Origin: Eutreptiella sp. 'Long Island Sound 2002'
Taxonomy: Eukaryota; Euglenozoa; Euglenophyceae; Eutreptiales; Eutreptiaceae
Assembly (NCBI GenBank): GCA_964036045.1
Contig: OZ038387.1
Coordinates: 15,101,920 to 15,165,919 of the forward strand
Direction: 5' to 3'
DNA: 64,000 bases
Each line of letters opens with the position of its first letter. Positions within the stretch are counted from its first letter, which is position 1. Under the pieces are notes generated by a model. It did no database searches. It was not told where the DNA came from and saw only the letters and a list, made by a program, of their open reading frames with translations. Shown here piece by piece: positions 36,401 through 49,206 of this stretch. The position numbers were made by a program, and so were the translations under genes.

Positions 36401-37568
36401 TCTCCCTGCCATAAACGTTTGTGTTAGAAATGTGCCAAACTGCCTACCACCCCCTTTTGGCATTCCCTGCACTTAATGGAAATATCCGTGGTGTTTACAG
36501 CACTGTTCGCACCCGCACGTACAACATTTACAGCTCTATGCGTGCGCACAGTGCACCCAAAGATGACTGCAGAAAGGGATCCGCAGTGACATGTTGCTCT
36601 GTCATGCTGGATGGGGGAGAGGCAGCAGTGAGAACAGTGACCTGAGGACTGATCGCAACTCAGGCTCAGATGCTGCAAGCCTCGGCCCTAACTGGACCCT
36701 CTTGGACCCTCGCCGGACCCTGCTTGACCTTCTGCTGCCACACAACAGGCCACCAAACACTGCTTAAGCCAACCCTATCACAGGGCATTCATGGGCACTT
36801 ATCACGACTGCAACAAGCCTTCATTGCTGTGACATTTCTGTGTCCTTAACCGAAGCCGAAAAGGTGCAGTCCACTGTGTCCCTCCCTGGCCGTGCCCACT
36901 ACAGGAGTAGGGGGACATACATGCCAGTGGCTGTCCCAACAGGTGGGTCCTGAGGAGTTCCCAAACCGCGGGTCTCAGCGGCAGTCACCTGCAAAGCACT
37001 TACCCAATCCTGTGCATCTGCCTCCGAAGGGGCAGTAAGGACAAATGGTCTGTGCAGATATGGGCTGGAGATCTGGAACACAGTGCCGGAAGTCAGCACA
37101 ATGGCGGCAGAGTGCAATGAAATCACACCCTTCAGGGACGCATCCTGGCGATACTGATACAGACTGCCACTCTGAAGGCTGTAGTGATATGGTTTCTGAG
37201 TGCCAAAGCGCTTTGATGTGAGGAGGGTGCCACTGAATGCAGTTGCCATGGCACATGTGGAGAGAGATCTGCAGAATACAAAAGAGGGGTACATGGTGTG
37301 AGGGGTGAACATGCAGGAGGGAGGGAGGCCGTCAAGGAACACATCAATAGCCCAGCCTGCACAATACTGTTCAAATCCAGCAGGAAAGAAAGAAGGGCTG
37401 GGGGGTGGGGGGGGGGGGGGGGTCACAACATAAAACAATTGTGTCGTGCTTACTGCCCATAGCTCAAGTCCAGTCCCCTAAGAGGCTGAGCGGTATCATG
37501 GGGGAAGTGTTTGCCAGGCACCTACTTGTTGAAAGTGTCCTCCACTTCAGCCCCAGATTTCTTATCCC
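33443..37568 (-). CDS. PH-domain protein, five exons, novel C-terminus
   Basis: Exons 37526-37568, 36986-37268, 34374-34474, 34102-34294 and 33443-33643 join with matching phases (2, 0, 2, 0) and end at TGA; 273 residues are visible and the N-terminus is missing. The second exon encodes a pleckstrin-homology fold: FSGTLLTSKRFGTQKPYHYS, LYQYRQDASLKGVISLH, PFVLTAPSEADAQDWVSAL, with the expected Trp near the end, so membrane phosphoinositide or protein binding is likely. An alternative donor, GTAAGT, lies right after that Trp at 37003. Then come an acidic linker (DEGLDFDVTSDVTT), a helical exon (AAAMKQLLGADAWEVF, ELQECRVLNILLRQ) and a tail ending ELEPKPA. The join across the 2.5-kb intron is the weakest step. 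A coding-like minus frame at 34461-34646 (GTKFGAVENDKTEAGA) may be an alternative exon. Confidence 0.6.
35215..35845. repeat. ~64-bp minisatellite, about ten units
   Basis: Units contain GTGGCTACATAACCC, TGCCTTCTCGGGGGTCCCC and AATAAGGGGATGAAATCA. A poly-G tract interrupts the array near 35361-35389. Diverged units also occur at 19850-19925 and 38936-39050. The array lies in an intron of the PH-domain gene model. Confidence 0.85.
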
Positions 37569-39647
37569 CTACAGAAGGTCCAAGGCACACCCAAAAATTG
37601 CACCAGAAAGGTGACAGTCATTGTGCTCAATAAACAATTTTGTCTCCACAAGTGGGTAGGCCAAAACATTCTACAAAATGGCATTACAGTCACCACAAAG
37701 TGTGGTGGTGTGCTTTTGACAGCACAAAGCGCACACATCAACCTCATAACCACCACCATCTTGCATGTAAACCTCATTGCATCGTTGCAATGGTAGTGAT
37801 CCAAACATGAGGGGGAACATGTTCCTTAAAATACAAAATTATGCAAAATGCAACAAAAAATGGACTGACTGATGCAACTCATTTGGAGGACCACACCAGA
37901 TGTTCCTAACCAAACCCTAATGCAGCAACAAGGTGCTCAATCGGCACACGTTGCTGTAGTGTCGTCAAAGTGCACTTCTTTCTCCCAATAAAGGGCACAA
38001 CGACATGCACCCAGCCCATGTATGCCCTATTGTGGCCTCCAAGGGCTCCCATTGTGTAAGCGCCGTGCTACGGGCCTGGAATAATTCCCCTAGAACACAA
38101 AAACATTGAAAACCTACAATAAGAAGAAAAAACCACAATTCAATGGCTGTTTGGAGCACCTGTCCACAAAATGGTACCTCATGTCATGTCATGTCATGGA
38201 GCGCTAGAGCCATCGTCCGCTGGTCCGCCCAGTGGGCGTCCATCGGCAGAACGTCTAGCCGTCACACACACATGCACTCCGATGGAATGGGCCCTAGGTG
38301 AGGGGGGTCCGAGAGCACCATGCATGGCGCGAAGGAGAGAGGTGCCCGGAACAAGCTAGGCCCACCACGGGCAGGCGAGCGGACGCTCAGAAACACCAGT
38401 CCCGCCGACAGGCCCCAGCTTTCTGGGAACTGGTGGGCCTCACCTTAGATGGAATGGTCCCTAGGTGATGGGGGGGGGCGAGAGCACCATGCATGGCGCG
38501 AAGGAGAGAGGCGCCCGGACCAAACTAGGCCCACCACGGGCAAGCGAGCGGACGCTCGCAAACACTAGTCCCGCCGACAGGCCCCGGCTTTCTGGGAACT
38601 GGTGGGTCTCACCTTAGATGGTCGAGGCGCGCACTCGAGGCACACTTGGTGAGGCAGTGGTGCGTCTGCCCCTCATAGGCTGCACCGCTGACCTCGGGGG
38701 GCGCCCAGGGTGGGTGGCGGCATCGTCGGCCGGCCTGACTTGGCACAAAATGGTATCTAGGGGTGTGTACACATTGCCCTGTACAAAGGAGGGACTACAG
38801 CCCTAGCTCAATGAGCAAAGCGTGGTAGAGAATCATACTGACAGGCACTGTAGGGTGGGAGCCCCCTCCAACCTCAAAATCAAAGAAACTGCCTCCTGTG
38901 TGGGATGGTCCATACCCAGCCCATATTAATGCATCCGCGGACGGCCGAGGCACTGCATAACCCTTGCCATACCGGGTCCTAGAGTGGGGAACTATCAAAA
39001 TTGTTGCATAAACCCTGCCGCATTAGGTCCCCAAAGTGGGGAAGTTTTGGATAGGGCCTAGGACAGTGTTGGCCAAGGGCATATATATGAGCATACAGGC
39101 TAAAAAGGAGCCCAGCACAGTGACACTCCCTCATGGCACCACCAAAGACCAAAATGATCACACACACCAGTCTGTGTGATCACAAGCCTATGTAATTGTT
39201 AAGGAACACCTAGATGTGTGTGACAGGCCACGGCTATCATACCCTCACCCTCACCACCAGAGTGACCCCGAAGCACGAAATGGACCACCCAGCACAGAAA
39301 AGCAAATGGTTGCTATGTGCCCTCACATGGTACCGCATGGGCATCATGATCATGACCCCCCGTTCTCCAATCCAATGCCACGGCAAGAAAATCCAACTTC
39401 ACGACCCCTAACAAAGAGATGTAGCTATACACCCATGATGGCATCTTGAGGAAAGCATAGCCCAATTGCAAAAAAAGCGTAAGTCACGCTTTGGTGTACG
39501 TTACGTCTGGAAAAAAAACTTTTTTAGAAAAAAAAAAGGAGATTGCCTAGAAAAAACACAAGAACACCCCAACAACCGCCATTGCTACCACAGGTAAAGC
39601 ACATAGCCCCCATGGACATTTTGGATACCTCCGGCATGGAGCCGTGT
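37569..39647. other. Intergenic, 37.6-39.6 kb
   Basis: No supported gene. It contains the 167-bp duplication described separately, a partial dispersed repeat at 38.77-38.83 kb (TAGCTCAATGAGCAAAGCG), and two diverged 64-bp minisatellite units at 38.94-39.05 kb. Confidence 0.45.
38281..38617. repeat. 167-bp tandem duplication, two copies
   Basis: GATGGAATGG at 38281 recurs at 38448. The copies share GAGAGCACCATGCATGGCGC and TTTCTGGGAACTGGTGGG, with few differences. Confidence 0.9.
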
Positions 39648-42600
39648 TGGCAATAAATCGCGATTTCCCGGGGCTACGTGCATTTTCAGCAATTTTTGCG
39701 AGAGACAAAATCGAAGAGCGCGAAATTCCGCATCCGATGGTCAAAAGTGCCGCGCATTTTGGGGCCCCTAAACCGAGTTACGGCCATTTTAGTCACCCGG
39801 CCGGCCACGGCTGGGGGAAGGTTTCAAGCCGAAAAACACCCAAAATGGCAATAAATCGCGATTTCCTGGGGCTACGTGCATTTTCAGCAGATTTTGCGAG
39901 AGACAAAATCGAAGAGCGCGAAATTCCGCATCCGATGGTCAAAAGTGCCTCCCATTTTGGAGCCCCTAAACCGAGTTACGGCCATTTTAGTCACCCGGCC
40001 AGCCACAGCCGGGGGAAGGTTTTAAGCCAAAAAAACACCCAAAATGGCAATAAATCGCGATTTCCCGGGGCTACGTGCATTTTCAGCAATTTTTGCGAGA
40101 GACAAAATCGAAGAGCGCGAAATTCCGCATCCGATGGTCAAAAGTGCCGCGCATTTTGGGGCCCCTAAACCGAGTTACGGCCATTTTAGTTACCCGGCCG
40201 GCCACAGCCGGGGGAAGGTTTCAAGCCGAAAAACACCCAAAATGGCAATAAATCGCGATTTCCCGGGGCTACGTGCATTTTCAGCAGATTTTGCAAGAGA
40301 CAAAATCGAAGAGCGCGAAATTCCGCATCTGATGGTCAAAAGTGCCTCCCATTTTGGAGCCCCTAAACCGAGTTGCGGCCATTTTAGTCACCCGGCCAGC
40401 CGCAGCTGGGGGAAGGTTTCAAGCCGAAAAACACCCAAAATGGCAATAAATCGCGATTTCCCGGGGCTACGTGCATTTTCAGCAGATTTTGCAAGAGACA
40501 AAATCGAAGAGCGCGAAATTCCGCATCCGATGGTCAAAAGTGCCGCGCATTTTGGGGCCCCTAAACCGAGTTACGGCCATTTTAGTCCGGCCGGCCACAG
40601 CCGGGGGAAGGTTTCAAGCCAAAAAAACACCCAAAATGGCAATAAATCGCGATTTCCCGGGGCTACGTGCATTTTCAGCAGATTTTGCAAGAGACAAAAT
40701 CGAAGAGCGCGAAATTCCGCATCCGATGGTCAAAAGTGCCGCGCATTTTGGGGCCCCTAAACCGAGTTACGGCCATTTTAGTCACCCGGCCAGCCACAGC
40801 CGGGGGAAGGTTTCAAGCCGAAAAACACCCAAAATGGCAATAAATCGCGATTTCCCGGGGCTACGTGCATTTTCAGCAATTTTTGCGAGAGACAAAATCG
40901 AAGAGCGCGAAATTCCGCATCCGATGGTCAAAAGTGCCGCGCATTTTGGGGCCCCTAAACCGAGTTACGGCCATTTTAGTTACCCGGCCAGCCACAGCCG
41001 GGGGAAGGTTTCAAGCCGAAAAAAAAACACCCAAAATGGCAATAAATCGCGATTTCCCGGGGCTACGTGCATTTTCAGCAATTTTTGCGAGAGACAAAAT
41101 CGAAGAGCGCGAAATTCCGCATCCGATGGTCAAAAGTGCCGCGCATTTTGGGGCCCCTCAACCGAGTTACGGCCATTTTAGTTACCCGGCCGGCCGCAGC
41201 CGGGGGAAGGTTTCAAGCCAAAAAAACACCCAAAATGGCAATAAATCGCGATTTCCCGGGGCTACGTGCATTTTCAGCAATTTTTGCGAGAGACAAAATC
41301 GAAGAGCGCGAAATTCCGCATCCGATGGTCAAAAGTGCCGCGCATTTGGGGCCCCTAAACCGAGTTACGGCCATTTTAGTTACCCGGCCAGCCACAGCTG
41401 GGGGAAGGTTTCAAGCCGAAAAACACCCAAAATGGCAATAAATCGCGATTTCCCGGGGCTACGTGCATTTTCAGCAATTTTTGCGAGAGACAAAATCGAA
41501 GAGCGCGAAATTCCGCATCCGATGGTCAAAAGTGCCGCGCATTTTGGGGCCCCTAAACCGAGTTACGGCCATTTTAGTTACCCGGCCGGCCACAGCTGGG
41601 GGAAGGTTTCAAGCCAAAAAAAAAACACCCAAAATGGCAATAAATCGCGATTGCCCGGGGCTACGTGCATTTTCAGCAATTTTTGCGAGAGACAAAATCG
41701 AAGAGCGCGAAATTCCGCATCTGATGGTCAAAAGTGCCGCGCATTTTGGAGCCCCTAAACCGAGTTGCGGCCATTTTAGTCACCCGGCCAGCCACAGCCG
41801 GGGGAAGGTTTCAAGCCGAAAAACACCCAAAATGGCAATAAATCGCGATTTCCCGGGGCTACGTGCATTTTCAGCAATTTTTGCGAGAGACAAAATCGAA
41901 GAGCGCGAAATTCCGCATCCGATGGTCAAAAGTGCCGCGCATTTTGGGGCCCCTCAACCGAGTTACGGCCATTTTAGTCCGGCCGGCCACAGCCGGGGGA
42001 AGGTTTCAAGCCAAAAAAACACCCAAAATGGCAATAAATCGCGATTTCCCGGGGCTACGTGCATTTTCAGCAATTTTTGCGAGAGACAAAATCGAAGAGC
42101 GCGAAATTCCGCATCCGATGGTCAAAAGTGCCGCGCATTTTGGGGCCCCTAAACCGAGTTACGGCCATTTTAGCTACCCGGCCGGCCACGGCTGGGGGAA
42201 GGTTTCAAGCCAAAAAAAAACACCCAAAATGGCAATAAATCGCGATTTCCCGGGGCTACGTGCATTTTCAGCAATTTTTGCAAGAGACAAAATCGAAGAG
42301 CGCGAAATTCCGCATCTGATGGTCAAAAGTGCCGCCCATTTTGGAGCCCCTAAACCGAGTTGCGGCCATTTTAGTCACCCGGCCAGCCACAGCCGGGGGA
42401 AGGTTTCAAGCCGAAAAACACCCAAAATGGCAATAAATCGCGATTTCCCGGGGCTACGTGCATTTTCAGCAATTTTTGCGAGAGACAAAATCGAAGAGCG
42501 CGAAATTCCGCATCCGATGGTCAAAAGTGCCGCGCATTTTGGGGCCCCTCAACCGAGTTACGGCCATTTTAGTCCGGCCGGCCACAGCCGGGGGAAGGTT

Positions 42601-45600
42601 TCAAGCCAAAAAAACACCCAAAATGGCAATAAATCGCGATTTCCCGGGGCTACGTGCATTTTCAGCAGATTTTGCGAGAGACAAAATCGAAGAGCGCGAA
42701 ATTCCGCATCCGATGGTCAAAAGTGCCGCGCATTTTGGGGCCCCTAAACCGAGTTACGGCCATTTTAGTTACCCGGCCGGCCACAGCCGGGGGAAGGTTT
42801 CAAGCCAAAAAAACACCCAAAATGGCAATAAATCGCGATTTCCCGGGGCTACGTGCATTTTCAGCAATTTTTGCGAGAGACAAAATCGAAGAGCGCGAAA
42901 TTCCGCATCCGATGGTCAAAAGTGCCGCGCATTTGGGGCCCCTAAACCGAGTTACGGCCATTTTAGTTACCCGGCCGGCCACAGGTGGGGGAAGGTTTCA
43001 AGCCGAAAAACACCCAAAATGGCAATAAATCGCGATTTCCCGGGGCTACGTGCATTTTCAGCAATTTTTGCGAGAGACAAAATCGAAGAGCGCGAAATTC
43101 CGCATCCGATGGTCAAAAGTGCCGCGCATTTTGGGGCCCCTAAACCGAGTTACGGCCATTTTAGTTACCCGGCCAGCCACAGCCGGGGGAAGGTTTCAAG
43201 CCGAAAAACACCCAAAATGGCAATAAATCGCGATTTCCCGGGGCTACGTGCATTTTCAGCAATTTTTGCAACAGACAAAATCGAAGAGCGCGAAATTCCG
43301 CATCCGATGGTCACAAGTGCCGCGCATTTTGGGGCCCCTAAACCGAGTTACGGCCATTTTAGTTACCCGGCCGGCCGCAGCCGGGGGAAGGTTTCAAGCC
43401 AAAAAAAAAACACCCAAAATGGCAATAAATCGCGATTTCCCGGGGCTACGTGCATTTTCAGCAATTTTTGTGAGAGAGACAAAATCGAAGAGCGCGAAAT
43501 TCCGCATCTGATGGTCAAAAGTGCCGCCCATTTTGGAGCCCCTAAACCGAGTTACGGCCATTTTAGTTACCCGGCCGGCCACAGCTGGGGGAAGGTTTCA
43601 AGCCAAAAAAAAACACCCAAAATGGCAATAAATCGCGATTTCCCGGGGCTACGTGCATTTTCAGCAATTTTTGCGAGAGACAAAATCGAAGAGCGCGAAA
43701 TTCCGCATCCGATGGTCAAAAGTGCCTCCCATTTTGGAGCCCCTAAACGAGTTGCGGCCATTTTAGTCACCCGGCCAGCCGCAGCCGGGGGAAGGTTTCA
43801 AGCCAAAAAAAAACACCCAAAATGGCAATAAATCGCGATTTCCCGGGGCTACGTGCATTTTCAGCAATTTTTGCGAGAGACAAAATCGAAGAGCGCGAAA
43901 TTCCGCATCTGATGGTCAAAAGTGCCGCCCATTTTGGAGCCCCTAAACCGAGTTACGGCCATTTTAGTTACCCGGCCGGCCGCAGCCGGGGGAAGGTTTC
44001 AAGCCAAAAAAAAACACCCAAAATGGCAATAAATCGCGATTTCCCGGGGCTACGTGCATTTTCAGCAATTTTTGTGAGAGAGACAAAATCGAAGAGCGCG
44101 AAATTCCGCATCTGATGGTCAAAAGTGCCGCCCATTTTGGAGCCCCTAAACCGAGTTACGGCCATTTTAGTTACCCGGCCGGCCACAGCTGGGGGAAGGT
44201 TTCAAGCCAAAAAACACCCAAAATGGCAATAAATCGCGATTTCCCGGGGCTACGTGCATTTTCAGCAATTTTTGCGAGAGACAAAATCGAAGAGCGCGAA
44301 ATTCCGCATCCGATGGTCACAAGTGCCGCGCATTTTGGGGCCCCTAAACCGAGTTACGGCCATTTTAGTTACCCGGCCGGCCACAGCTGGGGGAAGGTTT
44401 CAAGCCAAAAAAAAACACCCAAAATGGCAATAAATCGCGATTTCCCGGGGCTACGTGCATTTTCAGCAATTTTTGCGAGAGACAAAATCGAAGAGCGCGA
44501 AATTCCGCATCCGATGGTCAAAAGTGCCTCCCATTTTGGGGCCCCTCAACCGAGTTACGGCCATTTTAGTCCGGCCGGCCACAGCCGGGGGAGAAAAACA
44601 CCCAAAATGGCAATAAATCGCGATTTCCTGGGGCTACGTGCATTTTCAGCAGATTTTGCAAGAGACAAAATCGAAGAGCGCGAAATTCCGCATCCGATGG
44701 TCAAAAGTGCCGCGCATTTTGGGGCCCCTAAACCGAGTTACGGTCATTTTAGTTACCCGGCCGGCCACAGCCGGGGGAAGGTTTCAAGCCAAAAAAACAC
44801 CCAAAATGGCAATAAATCGCGATTTCCCGGGGCTACGTGCATTTTCAGCAGATTTTGCAAGAGACAAAATCGAAGAGCGCGAAATTCCGCATCCGATGGT
44901 CAAAAATGCCGCGCATTTTGGGGCCCCTAAACCGAGTTACGGCCATTTTAGTCACCCGGCCAGCCACAGCCGGGGGAAGGTTTCAAGCCAAAAAAACACC
45001 CAAAATGGCAATAAATCGCGATTTCCCGGGGCTACGTGCATTTTCAGCAATTTTTGCGAGAGACAAAATCGAAGAGCGCGAAATTCCGCATCCGATGGTC
45101 AAAAGTGCCGCGCATTTGGGGCCCCTAAACCGAGTTACGGCCATTTTAGTTACCCGGCCGGCCACAGCTGGGGGAAGGTTTCAAGCCGAAAAACACCCAA
45201 AATGGCAATAAATCGCGATTTCCCGGGGCTACGTGCATTTTCAGCAATTTTTGCGAGAGACAAAATCGAAGAGCGCGAAATTCCGCATCCGATGGTCAAA
45301 AGTGCCGCGCATTTGGGGCCCCTAAACCGAGTTACGGCCATTTTAGTTACCCGGCCGGCCACAGCTGGGGGAAGGTTTCAAGCCGAAAAACACCCAAAAT
45401 GGCAATAAATCGCGATTTCCCGGGGCTACGTGCATTTTCAGCAATTTTTGCGAGAGACAAAATCGAAGAGCGCGAAATTCCGCATCCGATGGTCAAAAGT
45501 GCCGCGCATTTTGGGGCCCCTAAACCGAGTTACGGCCATTTTAGTTACCCGGCCAGCCACAGCCGGGGGAAGGTTTCAAGCCGAAAAACACCCAAAATGG

Positions 45601-47848
45601 CAATAAATCGCGATTTCCCGGGGCTACGTGCATTTTCAGCAATTTTTGCGAGAGACAAAATCGAAGAGCGCGAAATTCCGCATCCGATGGTCACAAGTGC
45701 CGCGCATTTTGGGGCCCCTAAACCGAGTTACGGCCATTTTAGTTACCCGGCCGGCCGCAGCCGGGGGAAGGTTTCAAGCCAAAAAAAAACACCCAAAATG
45801 GCAATAAATCGCGATTTCCCGGGGCTACGTGCATTTTCAGCAATTTTTGTGACAGAGACAAAATCGAAGAGCGCGAAATTCCGCATCTGATGGTCAAAAG
45901 TGCCGCCCATTTTGGAGCCCCTAAACCGAGTTACGGCCATTTTAGTTACCCGGCCGGCCACAGCTGGGGGAAGGTTTCAAGCCAAAAAAAAACACCCAAA
46001 ATGGCAATAAATCGCGATTTCCCGGGGCTACGTGCATTTTCAGCAATTTTTGCGAGTGACAAAATCGAAGAGCGCGAAATTCCGCATCCGATGGTCAAAA
46101 GTGCCTCCCATTTTGGAGCCCCTAAACCGAGTTGCGGCCATTTTAGTCACCCGGCCAGCCGCAGCCGGGGGAAGGTTTCAAGCCAAAAAAAAACACCCAA
46201 AATGGCAATAAATCGCGATTTCCCGGGGCTACGTGCATTTTCAGCAATTTTTGCGAGAGACAAAATCGAAGAGCGCGAAATTCCGCATCTGATGGTCAAA
46301 AGTGCCGCCCATTTTGGAGCCCCTAAACCGAGTTACGGCCATTTTAGTTACCCGGCCGGCCACAGCTGGGGGAAGGTTTCAAGCCGAAAAACACCCAAAA
46401 TGGCAATAAATCGCGATTTCCCGGGGCTACGTGCATTTTCAGCAATTTTTGCGAGAGACAAAATCGAAGAGCGCGAAATTCCGCATCCGATGGTCAAAAG
46501 TGCCGCCCATTTTGGAGCCCCTAAACCGAGTTACGGCCATTTTAGTTACCCGGCCAGCCACAGCCGGGGGAAGGTTTCAAGCCAAAAAAAAACACCCAAA
46601 ATGGCAATAAATCGCGATTTCCCGGGGCTACGTGCATTTTCAGCAATTTTTGCGAGAGACAAAATCGAAGAGCGCGAAATTCCGCATCCGATGGTCAAAA
46701 GTGCCGCCCATTTTGGAGCCCCTAAACCGAGTTACGGCCATTTTAGTTACCCGGCCGGCCGCAGCCGGGGGAAGGTTTCAAGCCAAAAAAAAACACCCAA
46801 AATGGCAATAAATCGCGATTTTCCGGGGCTACGTGCATTTTCAGCAATTTTTGTGAGAGAGACAAAATCGAAGAGCGCGAAATTCCGCATCTGATGGTCA
46901 AAAGTGCCGCCCATTTTGGAGCCCCTAAACCGAGTTACGGCCATTTTAGTTACCCGGCCGGCCACAGCTGGGGGAAGGTTTCAAGCCGAAAAACACCCAA
47001 AATGGCAATAAATCGCGATTTCCCGGGGCTACGTGCATTTTCAGCAATTTTTGCGAGAGACAAAATCGAAGAGCGCGAAATTCCGCATCCGATGGTCAAA
47101 AGTGCCGCCCATTTTGGAGCCCCTAAACCGAGTTACGGCCATTTTAGTTACCCGGCCAGCCACAGCCGGGGGAAGGTTTCAAGCCAAAAAAAAACACCCA
47201 AAATGGCAATAAATCGCGATTTCCCGGGGCTACGTGCATTTTCAGCAATTTTTGTGAGAGAGACAAAATCGAAGAGCGCGAAATTCCGCATCCGATGGTC
47301 AAAAGTGCCGCCCATTTTGGAGCCCCTAAACCGAGTTACGGCCATTTTAGTTACCCGGCCGGCCACAGCTGGGGGAAGGTTTCAAGCCAAAAAAAAACAC
47401 CCAAAATGGCAATAAATCGCGATTTCCCGGGGCTACGTGCATTTTCAGCAATTTTTGCGAGAGACAAAATCGAAGAGCGCGAAATTCCGCATCCGATGGT
47501 CAAAAGTGCCTCCCATTTTGGGGCCCCTCAACCGAGTTACGGCCATTTTAGTCCGGCCGGCCACAGCCGGGGGAGAAAAACACCCAAAATGGCAATAAAT
47601 CGCGATTTCCTGGGGCTACGTGCATTTTCAGCAGATTTTGCAAGAGACAAAATCGAAGAGCGCGAAATTCCGCATCCGATGGTCAAAAGTGCCGCGCATT
47701 TTGGGGCCCCTAAACCGAGTTACGGCCATTTTAGTTACCCGGCCAGCCTCAGCCGGGGGAAGTTTTCAAGCCGAAAAACACCCAAAATGGCAATAAATCG
47801 CGATTTCCCGGGGCTACGTGCATTTTCAGCAAATTTTGCAAGAGACAA
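39648..47848. repeat. Satellite array, ~200-bp units, about 41.5 copies
   Basis: CGATTTCCCGGGGCTACG-type words recur every 184-203 bp (39661, 39858, 40059 and so on to 47804). The basic unit is 198 bp and carries palindromes (TCGCGA, CCCGGG, GGGCCC, CCGGCCGG). Length varies mainly in one A-tract before CACCC and in small deletions. One strand has no stop in one frame, so open frames of up to 457 codons appear. Unit differences (Tyr/His, Pro/Leu, Gly/Ser, Ala/Ser changes and frame-shifting A-tract lengths) are mostly not silent, so protein selection is not evident. No gene is called. A centromeric or heterochromatic role is possible but unproven. Confidence 0.95.
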
Positions 47849-48189
47849 CACCAATGCTGCCCTCAACGCTCTCCGTAATGACAATCCATTGCTAAAGAGT
47901 AGCTGTACACACGAGGTTGTGGACAGCTGTGGAGTCTGATGCATGTGCAGAGTGGAATTCGTCTTGCCCACCAGTACTGTAGTCTATCCCAGACTTCTAC
48001 ATTTCCTTGCTATCTGAATTGACTCTTATAATAGTTGCCTAATTTTCTTCTCATTGTGTATACTCGTTTGGTGCATGCACTGTTGTGACCTCTGAGCATT
48101 TCTGGTCGACCACATATCTGCAACTCCTCGTAGTCTTGCATACCCTAATTCCACGGCCTTTTGCAACTTCCAAATGTGATGATTCTTCA

Positions 48190-48658
48190 TCACAGTGTGA
48201 AACAATCTGTTGTCAACTGACTAACATATATCGCACAACTGTGATCTCGATGGGTGGGGTGGGCATCCAGCTTATTAGCCCACATGCAGACAGCAGCATA
48301 GAGCATGTTCAGAGTTTGCAAAGGTGTTTTGCCTGGTTTCTTGCTTCCCCAAACGGCACATTCATATGTTGTGGCACCTATGTGCCTGAACCCCTGCAAC
48401 TGGATATTCTGCATGATAAACACCAAAGAAACACGGACACGGTGGGGCCCCTGTGAAACTGGGTAGTACCATCCATGCACCCACACACCCACACCCACAC
48501 CCACCCACCCACACACACACACACACACACCAGCACATGCACATCACAGACACAAACTGCATCGGACAGCCACAGACCATGCAACTCAGTTCTGAAGAAG
48601 TCATTTTAGCAGGACGCACAAGCACCTGCAGAAATTCTGCATCCAATCTGGGTGCCAT
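48190..48658 (-). CDS. Unknown gene tail, two exons
   Basis: Exon 48626-48658 (11 codons; acceptor CACTACAG, donor GTGCTT) begins with ATG (MAPRLDAEFLQ) and is phase 0 on both sides. The terminal exon 48190-48408 follows TTTATCATGCAG and is exactly 73 codons including TGA. It encodes GFRHIGATTYECAVWGSKKP, TLNMLYAAVCMWANKLDA and a tail ending TTDCFTL. The short exon could be the first coding exon or an internal one. Read-through of its donor stays open with Cys pairs (SCMVCGCPM), an alternative ending. The intron holds a CA microsatellite. No family recognised. Confidence 0.55.
48474..48533. repeat. CA-rich microsatellite
   Basis: CACCCACA words pass into a pure CA run at about 48510-48530. 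Confidence 0.9.
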
Positions 48659-49206
48659 CTGTAGTGAATGGAGGTGCATGCTGGTGCCAAGAGCATCGTA
48701 AAATGATGCTGAAAAATGATGCAGGGTGTCTGGCACAGATTGAGCGCAGAGCGGTTGGCTGAATGTTCAGAGGTAAAACAAAAAAGGTTTATGAAAAACA
48801 ATCAACAAAACAGGGCACAACGTGGCACAAGAAAAAAAGAACAGGGCCATGCAGTAACACCCAACAGGAAGGGAAAATGTGGCTACAGGTGAGAAAGAGC
48901 CACAATTGGACAGCAGATCATATTGTCTGTTGCGAGATGCACACTGACACGTGGAACCAACGAAATGGAAGCACGGACAAATGCAGACACAACGTGTGTG
49001 CCCCAAGGCTGTTGAATGATGTCACAACTGCAGACAGTGCCCACTTGGCCGGACCTTGAGGGCTGACATTGAGGGCCGAACACAGCAGGGTGCACATCCA
49101 GGGCAAGGGAAACGATTGGCGGTGGAAATGAGAGGTCGCAAAAATCCATCTGGATTTGCGAAAATGAGCTTCAAACTTGGCCAGTGCGGTAATGCAACTG
49201 AACAAA

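Noticed and set aside
39648-47848. CRISPR array
   Set aside because: Units are contiguous with no unique spacers, and the genome is eukaryotic.
39644-47939. Large repetitive proteins of 200-457 residues on the plus strand
   Set aside because: They come from the satellite unit having no stop in one frame. Copies differ mostly by amino-acid changes and the A-tract shifts frame, so no coding selection is visible.
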